Shown here: in pieces, positions 50,071-58,833 of the stretch | How the letters are laid out: each line of letters opens with the position of its first letter | Numbering within the stretch: the first letter of the stretch is position 1 | From: an uncultured Bacteroidia bacterium | Lineage (GTDB): Bacteria > Bacteroidota > Bacteroidia > Bacteroidales > UBA932 | Direction of reading: 5' to 3' | Length of the DNA stretch: 64,000 nucleotides | NCBI GenBank assembly: GCA_902773925.1 | Contig: CACYGI010000002.1 | Span: 1 to 64,000 of the forward strand | Position numbers and translations under genes: made by a program | Notes under the pieces: generated by a model | Told to the model about the DNA's origin: nothing | Seen by the model: the letters and a program-made list of their open reading frames with translations, nothing else | The model's database searches: none

Positions 50071-52074
50071 ATGGAATTCCGACTGCATTCATCATTCAGC
50101 CCGACCGGAGACCAGCCGGAGGCCATCGAAAGCATCTGCCGTTCGATCCAGCAGGGCAACAAATGCACTACCCTGATGGGCGTTACCGGCAGCGGCAAGA
50201 CCTTCACGATGGCCGGAGTCATCGAACGCCTGCAGCGCCCGACGCTCATCCTGAGCCACAACAAGACCCTCGCGGCGCAGCTCTACAATGAGTTCAAGGC
50301 TTTCTTCCCGGAGAATGCCGTCGAGTATTTCGTATCATACTATGATTATTACCAGCCGGAGGCGTACCTGCCGACGACCGATACCTATATAGAGAAGGAC
50401 CTGAGCATCAACGACGAGCTCGAAAAGCTGCGTCTGAGCGCCTCCTCCGCCCTGCTCTCCGGGCGGCGGGACATCATCGTGGTCTCCTCCGTCTCGTGCC
50501 TCTACGGCATCGGCAATCCAGAGGACTTCCACAACACGACGGTACACATCGCCACCGGCCAGAAGCTGAGCCGCCAGAAGCTGCTCTATTCGCTCGTAGA
50601 TGCGCTCTATTCGCGCACCGAGGGCGAGGCGGCGCGGGGCAGTTTCCGCGTCCGCGGGGATTCGGTGGACATCTACCCCGCCTACAGCGAAACGGTCTTC
50701 CGCGTAGTATTTTTCGGCGACGAAGTCGAAACCATCGAGTCTGTAGATCCCCTGAGCGGCGCCACGATCGAGTATCTGAGCGAGGTAGCGATCTACCCGG
50801 CCAACAATTTCGTGACCACGCGCGAGCGCATCCGCAATGCCATCAACATCATCCAGGACGATATGATGGCGCAGTACAACTATTTTATCGAGATAGGCAA
50901 GCCGCTGGAGGCCAAGCGCATCAAGAGCCGCGTGGAGTACGACCTGGAGATGATCCGCGAGATCGGATACTGCCCGGGCATCGAGAATTATTCGCGCTAT
51001 TTCGACGGACGGCAGGCCGGGATGCGTCCCTTCTGCCTGATAGATTATTTCCAGGATGACTTCCTGACCTTCATAGACGAGAGCCACGTCACCCTGCCGC
51101 AGGTGCGCGCGATGTATGGCGGCGACCGTTCGCGCAAGCAGACGCTGATCGAATATGGATTCCGGCTCCCTGCAGCCGCCGACAACCGGCCTCTGCGATT
51201 CGAGGAGTTCGATGCCCTTATCGGGCAGCGGCTGTTCGTGAGCGCGACGCCCGGCGATTATGAGATCGAAGAATGCGGCGGCGCCGTGGTCGAGCAGGTC
51301 ATCCGGCCCACGGGCCTGCTGGATCCGCCCATCGAGGTGCGGCCCATCGAGAACCAGGTGGACGACCTGCTGGAGGAGATCGCCGTCAGGGCTGAGGCTG
51401 ACGAACGGGTGCTGGTCACCACCCTGACCAAGAAGATGGCCGAGGAGCTTGAGAAATACCTCACACGCGCCGGCATCCGCGCCCGCTACATCCATTCGGA
51501 CGTGGATACGCTCGAGCGCGTCGAGATTCTGGAGGATTTCAAAGCCGGGCGATTCGACGTCCTGGTGGGTGTCAACCTGCTGCGCGAAGGCCTGGACATT
51601 CCAGCCATTTCGCTCGTGGCGATCCTCGATGCCGACAAGGAAGGATTTCTGCGAAGCGACCGTTCGCTGACGCAGACCGCCGGACGCGCGGCCCGCAATA
51701 TCCGGGGCAAGGTGATAATGTACGCGGACAAAATTACGCGTTCGATGCAGGATACGATCGACGGAACTGAGCGCCGGCGTGCCCGCCAGAAGGCGTACAA
51801 CGAGGCCCACGGCATCACCCCCGCCCAGATCAGCCGCAGCACGCGCAATTCGCTCTATGGCCTGGGCCAGCAGGAAGAGGCCGCGCCCTCGCAGCAGAGG
51901 CTTCTGGCCGATGATCCCGTGATCCGCAATATGACTCCCGAGCAGCTTCGCAAGGCCGCCGAGGGCGCCAAGCTCCGGATGGAGAATGCCGCCGCCCGGG
52001 GCGAGTTCCTGGAGGCCGCCCGATTCCGCGACGAGATGATCGTGCTTAAAAAGATACTGGAGGAACGCGAATGA
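50071..52074 (+). CDS. uvrB: excinuclease ABC subunit B
   Basis: 667 aa. Walker A GVTGSGKTFTM, beta-hairpin YYDYYQPEAYLP, helicase motifs (FIDESHVTLPQVRAMYGGD, FVSATPGDYE, GVNLLREGLDIPAISLVAILDADKEGFLRS) and the C-terminal UVR domain (RMENAAARGEFLEAARFRDE) that binds UvrC. The protein verifies DNA damage and loads UvrC in nucleotide excision repair. Its final bases overlap relA by 4 nt (ATGA). Confidence 0.98.
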   Translation: MEFRLHSSFSPTGDQPEAIESICRSIQQGNKCTTLMGVTGSGKTFTMAGVIERLQRPTLILSHNKTLAAQLYNEFKAFFPENAVEYFVSYYDYYQPEAYLPTTDTYIEKDLSINDELEKLRLSASSALLSGRRDIIVVSSVSCLYGIGNPEDFHNTTVHIATGQKLSRQKLLYSLVDALYSRTEGEAARGSFRVRGDSVDIYPAYSETVFRVVFFGDEVETIESVDPLSGATIEYLSEVAIYPANNFVTTRERIRNAINIIQDDMMAQYNYFIEIGKPLEAKRIKSRVEYDLEMIREIGYCPGIENYSRYFDGRQAGMRPFCLIDYFQDDFLTFIDESHVTLPQVRAMYGGDRSRKQTLIEYGFRLPAAADNRPLRFEEFDALIGQRLFVSATPGDYEIEECGGAVVEQVIRPTGLLDPPIEVRPIENQVDDLLEEIAVRAEADERVLVTTLTKKMAEELEKYLTRAGIRARYIHSDVDTLERVEILEDFKAGRFDVLVGVNLLREGLDIPAISLVAILDADKEGFLRSDRSLTQTAGRAARNIRGKVIMYADKITRSMQDTIDGTERRRARQKAYNEAHGITPAQISRSTRNSLYGLGQQEEAAPSQQRLLADDPVIRNMTPEQLRKAAEGAKLRMENAAARGEFLEAARFRDEMIVLKKILEERE

Positions 52075-54413
52075 TACCCGTGACGCTTGAGCGCATCATC
52101 GCCGGTTATGGCGAGTCAGACCGCAAGATGGTGCTTTCGGCCTGGGACGAGGCCTGCACGGCTCTCGAGGGCCGGCTGCGCGGCAACAACAAGGCGCCAT
52201 TCATCGAGCATCCGCTGGGCGTCGCGCAGATCATCGCCGAGATGACGGGCCTTGGCGCAGATGCGGTCACGGCCGTTTTCCTGCACGAGGCCAACCGTTT
52301 CCAGGCGGAGGATGCCGCAGGGCTCAATTCCAGCCCGATGCTGCAGTCGTTCCGCCGTCGCTACCCTGCCGATATCATCAGCATAGTCCAGAGCCTCAAC
52401 CGCATATCGTTTATCCGCCTGCAGGAGACCAATCTCGATGCAGAGCGCTACCGCAAGTTGCTGGTCTCGTATTCGGGCGACCCACGCGCCATCATCATCA
52501 AGCTTGCGGACCGTCTGGAGATCATCCGCAACCTGGATCTGATCCCGCCGTCCAAGCAGCAGTCCAAGATTCTCGAGGCGCTGCTGCTCTATGTCCCGCT
52601 GGCGCACCAGACGGGCCTCTACGCCATCAAGAGCGAGATGGAAGACCGCTACCTGCGATTTGCCGACCCGGAGCAGTACCGCAGCATCACCAACAAGCTT
52701 AAGGCTACGGAGAAAGACCGCGAGAAGCTGGCCGATACGTTTATCCGCCCGCTTCGGCAGAAGCTTGACCGCGAGGGCATCCAGTATGTCCTTAAGGTCC
52801 GCACCAAGAGCGCCTATTCCATCTGGAAGAAAATGCTGAAGCAGAAGGTGCCTTTCGAGAAGATTTACGACGTGTTCGCGATGCGTTTCATCATCGACTG
52901 CCCGCCGGACCGCAAGACGGAGCACGAGCTCTGCTGGAAAGTGTATTCGCTTGTGACCGAGGAGTATGAGCCGGATGTCAACCGTCTGCGCGACTGGCTG
53001 ACGGTCCCCAAGCCCAACGGTTATGAGTCGCTGCATACGACCGTCGCCATTGCCCCGGGCAATTTCGTGGAGGTGCAGATCAGGACCTCGCGGATGGATG
53101 CCGTGGCTGAGATGGGCAATGCCTCGCACTGGTCCTACAAGGGCATTCAGAGCGAGACGCGTCTGACCGACTGGCTCAATCACGTGCGCGAGATGCTCTC
53201 TACGGACAGCCGTATGGAGACTGCCGACCGGAGTCCCGCCCTGCTCGGGGAGGTGTTCGTGTTTACCCCCGCGGGCGAATTGAAGCAGCTTCACGCCGGG
53301 GCCACCGTACTGGATTTCGCCTTCGGCATCCACTCCAACGTGGGGCTCAAATGTACCGGCGGCCGCATCAACGGACGGATGGCTTCGATTCGCGAGGAGC
53401 TGCACGACGGTGATGTTGTGGAGATTATTACTTCGCGCAATCAGAAGCCGACGCAGGACTGGCTCAATTTCGTGGTGACGACCAAGGCCCGTACCAAGAT
53501 CCGGCAGAAGCTCAAGGAGGAGGAGAATAAGCGTGCCGCCGCCGGCAAGGAGATGCTTGCCCGCCGTGCCCGCAACTGGAAGATCGAGATCCGTGACGAG
53601 GACCTGGCGGCTGTCGCCAAGAAGCTTCGGTTCAAGACTCTGAATGAGTTTTTCGAGAAAGTCGGGGAAGGCGCCGTGGACCTGCTGGAGTTGAAGGAGT
53701 TCTTTATGAGTATAGAGGAGGAGGCCGGGTCGGGTTCCGGTTCCGGGGGTTCGGCTCCCGGGGGTGTCGCCGGGGGGTCTGGCTCTGGGACTTCGGGCTT
53801 CGGTGGCGGTCCTGCGGGGGGCTCCGCGAAGGGGTCTGTCACCGGTGGTGGCTCTGCCGGGGTGGGCTCTGCGGGGCTCGCCTCTGGCCGGGCTTCAGGT
53901 GTCGCCGGGGGCCGTGCCGGGGCCGGGGGTCTGGATGAGGAGCCGGCCGACGACTATGTGATTATCGGCAGCGGCAACCTCGGCAATGTGGAGTACAAGA
54001 TGGCCCGCTGCTGCAATCCCGTCTTCGGCGACGACGTATTCGGATTCGTGACTGTCAAGGACGGCCTCAAGATACACCGTATGTCCTGTCCCAACGCCGC
54101 CCGGCTGCTGGATATGTATCCGTACCGCATCCAGAAGGTCCGCTGGCGCAAGGACAAGGATACTTCCCGTTCGCAGGTATCGCTGAGGATTGTTGCCCGA
54201 GGAGACATTTCGGCCACACAGACAGTGCTGGGCGTCATCGGACGCTTCAAGGCGTCGGTCCGCTCGATGCAGACCACCGAGCACGACGAAGGCCCCGCCG
54301 CCGGCACCATCGAGATCAACATCCAGCTCTACGTCCCCAGCGACACCGAGCTCGACAAGATCCTCGCCCTCCTCCGCCGCAGCCGCACCATCCTCCAGGT
54401 CACCCGCCTCTGA
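52071..54413 (+). CDS. RelA/SpoT-family (p)ppGpp synthetase with degenerate hydrolase domain
   Basis: 780 aa. The HD hydrolase region has FIEHPLGVAQ but FLHEANRF in place of the HD-ED signature, and LADRLEIIRN in place of DRLHNMR, so hydrolysis is probably lost. The synthetase domain is intact: IWKKMLKQKVPFEKIYDVFA, NGYESLHTTVAI and VEVQIRTSRMD...ASHWSYKG. TGS follows (VFVFTPAGELKQL). Residues about 552-622 are a Gly/Ser/Ala-rich low-complexity linker, then a Cys-bearing domain (ARCCNPVFGDDVFGF) and a C-terminal ACT. It should act as a ribosome-linked alarmone synthase. ATGA overlap with uvrB. Confidence 0.92.
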   Translation: MIPVTLERIIAGYGESDRKMVLSAWDEACTALEGRLRGNNKAPFIEHPLGVAQIIAEMTGLGADAVTAVFLHEANRFQAEDAAGLNSSPMLQSFRRRYPADIISIVQSLNRISFIRLQETNLDAERYRKLLVSYSGDPRAIIIKLADRLEIIRNLDLIPPSKQQSKILEALLLYVPLAHQTGLYAIKSEMEDRYLRFADPEQYRSITNKLKATEKDREKLADTFIRPLRQKLDREGIQYVLKVRTKSAYSIWKKMLKQKVPFEKIYDVFAMRFIIDCPPDRKTEHELCWKVYSLVTEEYEPDVNRLRDWLTVPKPNGYESLHTTVAIAPGNFVEVQIRTSRMDAVAEMGNASHWSYKGIQSETRLTDWLNHVREMLSTDSRMETADRSPALLGEVFVFTPAGELKQLHAGATVLDFAFGIHSNVGLKCTGGRINGRMASIREELHDGDVVEIITSRNQKPTQDWLNFVVTTKARTKIRQKLKEEENKRAAAGKEMLARRARNWKIEIRDEDLAAVAKKLRFKTLNEFFEKVGEGAVDLLELKEFFMSIEEEAGSGSGSGGSAPGGVAGGSGSGTSGFGGGPAGGSAKGSVTGGGSAGVGSAGLASGRASGVAGGRAGAGGLDEEPADDYVIIGSGNLGNVEYKMARCCNPVFGDDVFGFVTVKDGLKIHRMSCPNAARLLDMYPYRIQKVRWRKDKDTSRSQVSLRIVARGDISATQTVLGVIGRFKASVRSMQTTEHDEGPAAGTIEINIQLYVPSDTELDKILALLRRSRTILQVTRL

Positions 54414-54530
54414 CAACTCATCTCCTCTGCCCTCGTCGTCACTGAAGGCGCAGGCGACACCCCTCAGAACCCCCTCCGGCCACTCCCCGCTGCGCCTTCC
54501 GAAGGTCATCCACCAGGACCCCCAGGGCAA

Positions 54531-54580
54531 CAGTCAAGCGCGGAGCGAGCCGCCGTCGAGCTCGGCGCAGCGCTTGACTG
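54531..54580. terminator. inverted repeat downstream of the RelA-type gene
   Basis: CAGTCAAGCGC (54531-54541) pairs with GCGCTTGACTG (54570-54580); the interior is GC-rich and can extend the stem. No T-run follows. The stretch 54414-54690 has no supported gene. Confidence 0.5.
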
Positions 54581-54690
54581 TAGCAGCCGGAGACGGTGCA
54601 TTCCGGCTGCGGTGCCCGTAAATGCCAATGCACTTGCAACCTTTGGCCAAATCACAAAAAAGGAAATCAGGCGGGTCTTTCCTAAAGTTC

Positions 54691-54778
54691 AAAGCGGGCA
54701 CAAAAACCCGCCTTTCCGTGCCCGCTTTGCGAAAAAATTAAATCCGGGCACAAAAATGGGGGTTTTTGTGCCCGGATT
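54691..54778. repeat. paired palindromes with ACAAAAA core, site 2
   Basis: First hairpin: AAAGCGGGCAC (54691-54701) with GTGCCCGCTTT (54718-54728), interior AAAAACCCGCC. Second: perfect 16-bp arms 54741-54756 and 54763-54778, AATCCGGGCACAAAAA with loop TGGGGG. The design and G/C-core loop match 24436-24522, while the outer stems differ. The pair lies between convergent relA-type and M3 peptidase genes and may end both transcripts. A smaller inverted repeat AGGAAA/TTTCCT with a GGCGGG core precedes it at 54661. Confidence 0.8.
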
Positions 54779-54827
54779 GATGCCGTTATGCCGGCGGAAG
54801 GCCGCAGGAAGTGGTAGCGGATGCCCC

Positions 54828-56915
54828 CTACTTGAGGCCGCGGTTGATCAGCAGACCGTCGACCTGGGGATCGCGGCCGCGGAAGTCGCGGTACATCTGT
54901 GCGCCGGGACGGATACCGCCGGGGACGAGAATGCATTCACGGAAGCGGCGGGCCACCTCAGGATTGAAAATGTCACCGGTCTCGACAAACGCCTGGAAGG
55001 CATCGCAGTCGAGAACCTCGGCCCAGATATAGCTGTAATAACCGGCACTGTAGCCGCCGCCCATCGAATGGCTGAAATTGGTCACGCTGTAGCGGGGCAG
55101 AATCTGCGAAGGAATACCGCGTGCGGCAAGCTTCTCGGCCTGGAACTTCATCACGTCAAGATCCCCGGGAACCGTCTCAAGCACGTGCAGGTCCATATCC
55201 ACATACGAAGCGGCAAGATACTCGACGGTAGCGAAACCCTGGCCATATTTGCCGGAGGCCTCGATACGGTCGATAAGCTCCTGAGGGATGACCTCGCCGG
55301 TCTGATAATGGCGGGCATAGACCTTCAGCACCTGCGGCTCGAAAGCCCAGTGCTCATTGATCTGCGAAGGCAGCTCAACGAAATCGCGCTCCACACCTCC
55401 GCTGTAGCGCACATTGCGGAGGAAGCTGTGCATCGCGTGACCGAACTCGTGGAACATAGTGGTCACATTGTCGGTATTCTGAAGGGCGGGCTTATCATCC
55501 GTAGCAGGCGTCATACTGCAGACATTGACCACGATAGGCTGCACGCGACGGGGCCCCTCGTACTTCTGCGAACGGAAAGTGGTATTCCAGGCGCCGGCGC
55601 CCTTGCCCTCACGCGGGAAATAATCATTGTAATAAATGGCAATGACATTGCCCTGAGCATCGATCACATCCCAAGAACGGGCCGTCGGCTCATAAACGGG
55701 ATAATCCGGCGTACGCTCGATAAAGGACAGGCCGTGCAGACGGTTGGCCACGTAGAAAATACCCTTCTGGACATTATTGATCTCAAGATACTCCGAGATA
55801 AGGTCCTCGTCGATATCAAACTTCGCCTTGCGGGCCTTGTCCAGATAATACATATAATCCCAGGGCATAGGCTCGCCACGGACGCGGTCCTTCTTCATCA
55901 TAGCCTTGATATCGGCCAGCTCCTCCTTTGCCTTGGCAACGGCCGGCTCCCAGATCTGGTCGAGCAGCCCATAGACGCTTGCGGCATCCGAAGCCATACG
56001 GTCGGCAAGCTGAAGCTCCGCGAAATTCTTATAGCCCAGAAGGCGGGCCTTCTCCAGACGCAGCGCCACGATCTGGCGCGAAATGTCCTTGTTGTCATAC
56101 TCGTCGCCGTGGTTGCAGCGGTCATTATACATCAGATAGACGCGGCGGCGCAAATCGCGGTTGCGGCAATACTGAAGCACCGGATTGCAGCTGCTGCGCT
56201 GCATATTGAACGCCCAGGCGCCCTTCTCGCCGATCCGCTCTGCCAGAGCAGCGGCGCGGTCGATATTGGCCTGCGGCAAACCCTCCATCTCCTTGAGCGA
56301 ACGGACGATGACATAGCTGTTGTTGGTATCGTGAAGCAGGTTCTGCCTGAACTGAAGCTGCAGGCCCGAAAGCTCGAGATTGATCTCTGCAAGACGCTTC
56401 TTCTGCGCCTCGCCGAGCAACGCACCGCCGTTGACATAAGAGCGATAGGTGCGCTCAGTGCGGCGGATCTGCTCCTCATCGAGCCCGCTCTCGTTCCGGC
56501 GGTCATAGACATACTTGATCTTGTCGAAAAGAGCCTTATTCATACTGATGGCCGAACTGTGGGCCGAAAGCAGCGGCGACATCTCGCGGGCGAAAGCCTG
56601 AAGCTCCGGCGTCGAATTGGAGCTGTTGAGCGTGCTCCAGATAGAAGCCCGATCCAGGAGCTCCCCGCTGCGGTCGAGAGCCGCAATGACATTCTCGAAC
56701 GTGGGCTCGTCCTTGCAGTCGATGATGGCCTGAATCTCGGCATCGTGCTGCTCCATCCCCTTGAGCATACCTTCGCGGTAGTCCTCTACCGTAAGTTTCT
56801 CGAACGGAGGAATGTCGTAAGGTGTACCGTAAGTGCGCTGAAGTAGCGGATTCTGTGCTAAAGCCGCGGTGCAGGCGAGCGTCAGCGCGGCGCTGATCAT
56901 AAAGTTCTTTTTCAT
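54828..56915 (-). CDS. exported M3-family metallopeptidase (Dcp-like)
   Basis: 695 aa. Signal peptide MKKNFMISAALTLACTAALA. Zn-binding HExxH in MFHEFGHAMHSFL near residue 480. The length and general plan fit peptidyl-dipeptidase Dcp/oligopeptidase A. The enzyme would trim dipeptides from peptides in the periplasm. The 5' leader holds a GTACGGCC/GGCCGTAC hairpin just before the ATG (about 56921-56950), which could mask translation or be chance. A TAAATTTG box precedes it. Confidence 0.93.
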   Translation of the reverse strand: MKKNFMISAALTLACTAALAQNPLLQRTYGTPYDIPPFEKLTVEDYREGMLKGMEQHDAEIQAIIDCKDEPTFENVIAALDRSGELLDRASIWSTLNSSNSTPELQAFAREMSPLLSAHSSAISMNKALFDKIKYVYDRRNESGLDEEQIRRTERTYRSYVNGGALLGEAQKKRLAEINLELSGLQLQFRQNLLHDTNNSYVIVRSLKEMEGLPQANIDRAAALAERIGEKGAWAFNMQRSSCNPVLQYCRNRDLRRRVYLMYNDRCNHGDEYDNKDISRQIVALRLEKARLLGYKNFAELQLADRMASDAASVYGLLDQIWEPAVAKAKEELADIKAMMKKDRVRGEPMPWDYMYYLDKARKAKFDIDEDLISEYLEINNVQKGIFYVANRLHGLSFIERTPDYPVYEPTARSWDVIDAQGNVIAIYYNDYFPREGKGAGAWNTTFRSQKYEGPRRVQPIVVNVCSMTPATDDKPALQNTDNVTTMFHEFGHAMHSFLRNVRYSGGVERDFVELPSQINEHWAFEPQVLKVYARHYQTGEVIPQELIDRIEASGKYGQGFATVEYLAASYVDMDLHVLETVPGDLDVMKFQAEKLAARGIPSQILPRYSVTNFSHSMGGGYSAGYYSYIWAEVLDCDAFQAFVETGDIFNPEVARRFRECILVPGGIRPGAQMYRDFRGRDPQVDGLLINRGLK

Positions 56916-56920
56916 AAAAA

Positions 56921-56950
56921 ATGTACGGCCGCCAGTGAGTGGGGCCGTAC
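56921..56950 (-). promoter_or_regulatory. leader hairpin before the M3 peptidase
   Basis: GTACGGCC and GGCCGTAC flank a loop CCACTCACTGGC (roughly) in the leader on the minus strand. TAAATTTG lies directly upstream at about 56951-56958, so the hairpin would be at the very 5' end of the mRNA. It may stabilise the transcript. Confidence 0.45.
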
Positions 56951-56982
56951 AAATTTACAAAAAATATGATTCGTGATACCGG

Positions 56983-58830
56983 TTACTGAACCGTGATCAC
57001 CTGCACTAAAGTCTCTGTGATACCACCGATGGTCACGACTGCCTTGATGGTGTGCGTTCCGGCGGCAGCGAGTTTTCGGCAAGCCTGCCCGTTGACATCA
57101 AGTAATACATTTTCGTCATTTTCAATATTTACGTCATCGAATGTCCAAGAAATAGTCATTTCAGACCGAGCCTTGCGTGTATTGACGATTTCGAAATCGA
57201 AATATTCTCCGACATGGTAAATACCGTCACCCTTTACTGAGATGAAAGGAGAATCGAAAATCGGGATATTGTTATTATATCCGCTCCCCTGGCCAGTAAT
57301 CGGTGTATAATTACCTGCCGAATTCTTGTAGAAAACCATCAGTTTGTCTCCGAGTCGCGGTTCAGTCCGGTTTATCAGATTGCAGGCCCACGAAGAGTAT
57401 TCTTTAGAATTAGTTGGTTTTAAATTGGTTATATTGGTTGAAGTCGAACTGGTTCCCACAGAGACCCCAGTATAATCGCAAACATACACCCTCGTCGTGC
57501 AGGGAACGGCTATTCCGCCTCTGTTATATATATTAGCGTAAACACTGAAATTATTGGACGGATTATCAAGTTCGGGTTCACTTACCAGATAAAAGCCATT
57601 GCCATAGAAGCCCAGGCTATACGCTGCCGGACCATTCTCGTTAGGTTTAATTCCGATCAGTAAAGTCTGTTGATATCTATAATCGCTTCCTGATGCATCT
57701 TCTGCCGTGGTTTTGAAATAATTCAAAGCAAAATAATCATTCCGGGAACCACCCCAACCCCAATTAATCAGGATATTGTCTTCCGAATCATATCCAGTCG
57801 CAACAAACTCGTGGCCGCCATTGCCATCACTCTTCCTCCCGGCGACAATGACCGGACGATCAGCATCCAGTTCCGACTTGAATAATCCAAGCCAGGATGA
57901 TTCATTACACTCAACACGGCTATACATTCGCATTGAGGGGTCGTAATCGAAGTGGTTTACGAGAGCATCATGAACATTCCTTTGATAAGAACTGGAAGAA
58001 CTGGTGCCGTATTCCATCTCAACAGCAAGGCCTATATGAAACATCAATTTGGCAACTGCTGCTTTTTGTATATCCGAAGAAGGCTCAGCTAAAGGCATAT
58101 TATCCCAATCATAGCTATGGTCAGCCAGATTCACGTTTGGAGCTGATGGAGATGGACTGATATCTTTGACATAAGAGCCATATCCACCTATGGATCCTGT
58201 ACCACTGGCCGGATGACAGAAATGCCTCATTACAATCGCCGTAGCCGTAGCCACGCATCCGGTTTTGGTACGTGTTCCCCAGGTATAGCTGACCGAAGTT
58301 CCGTCGATGCGCGGACAAGCCTGGTTATATGGGGAGCCCTGTCCCCAGGTCGCAATGTTATCCAACACCTTGACTGGCACCGTCCTGCGAATGTGCCCCT
58401 CGAGCAGGTCGGCCCACTCTTTGGCGGAGGCTTCGGAAGGCTTGAGGTTGCGCTCGCGGGCCCAGTTAATCTGGTTTGCATACTCTTCGAGCCAAGCCCC
58501 GGTGTTGTCAGGCAAGTTGTAGGGGTCAAAAGAACCTTCGTCTGACCAGGCAAGAATCGCCCGGCCGGAGTCTTCGCCCGAGATGATCATCCAGCCGCCC
58601 TGGGGGTTGTTGAATACATAGAATGCGGGGGCGTAGGGGCCTTTGGTCGCCTGGTTGTAGCTCCAGACGAGAACGGGCTCGACTGCGCCTGCGCGCGTCA
58701 CGGCACCGTCATTGAAATACTGCCGCGCTGCGGCCTTCGCCTTTTCGAGCGAAACCACGTCGGCACCTGCCTCGGGACAGCCGAGAAGCGCCAGGGATGA
58801 GAGCAGGATTGTAGCAAATATCTTTCTCAT
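56983..58830 (-). CDS. C10-family cysteine protease (streptopain-like) precursor
   Basis: 615 aa. Export signal MRKIFATILLSSLALLGC; LLGC fits a lipobox, though cleavage by signal peptidase I at AGA-DV is possible. Propeptide/inhibitor region (Spi-type) at about 20-130 (LEKAKAAARQYFNDGA, GGWMIISGEDS, WLEEYANQI). Catalytic Cys in TKTGCVATATAIVMRHF and His in NGGHEFVATGYDSEDN, with following NWGWGG. The C-terminal half is beta-rich, FN3/Ig-like, for substrate binding. Relatives are streptopain and prevotella/porphyromonas interpain-type proteases. It is 3 nt downstream of the fimbrillin-like lipoprotein, in one operon. Confidence 0.92.
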   Translation of the reverse strand: MRKIFATILLSSLALLGCPEAGADVVSLEKAKAAARQYFNDGAVTRAGAVEPVLVWSYNQATKGPYAPAFYVFNNPQGGWMIISGEDSGRAILAWSDEGSFDPYNLPDNTGAWLEEYANQINWARERNLKPSEASAKEWADLLEGHIRRTVPVKVLDNIATWGQGSPYNQACPRIDGTSVSYTWGTRTKTGCVATATAIVMRHFCHPASGTGSIGGYGSYVKDISPSPSAPNVNLADHSYDWDNMPLAEPSSDIQKAAVAKLMFHIGLAVEMEYGTSSSSSYQRNVHDALVNHFDYDPSMRMYSRVECNESSWLGLFKSELDADRPVIVAGRKSDGNGGHEFVATGYDSEDNILINWGWGGSRNDYFALNYFKTTAEDASGSDYRYQQTLLIGIKPNENGPAAYSLGFYGNGFYLVSEPELDNPSNNFSVYANIYNRGGIAVPCTTRVYVCDYTGVSVGTSSTSTNITNLKPTNSKEYSSWACNLINRTEPRLGDKLMVFYKNSAGNYTPITGQGSGYNNNIPIFDSPFISVKGDGIYHVGEYFDFEIVNTRKARSEMTISWTFDDVNIENDENVLLDVNGQACRKLAAAGTHTIKAVVTIGGITETLVQVITVQ

Positions 58831-58833
58831 AGT

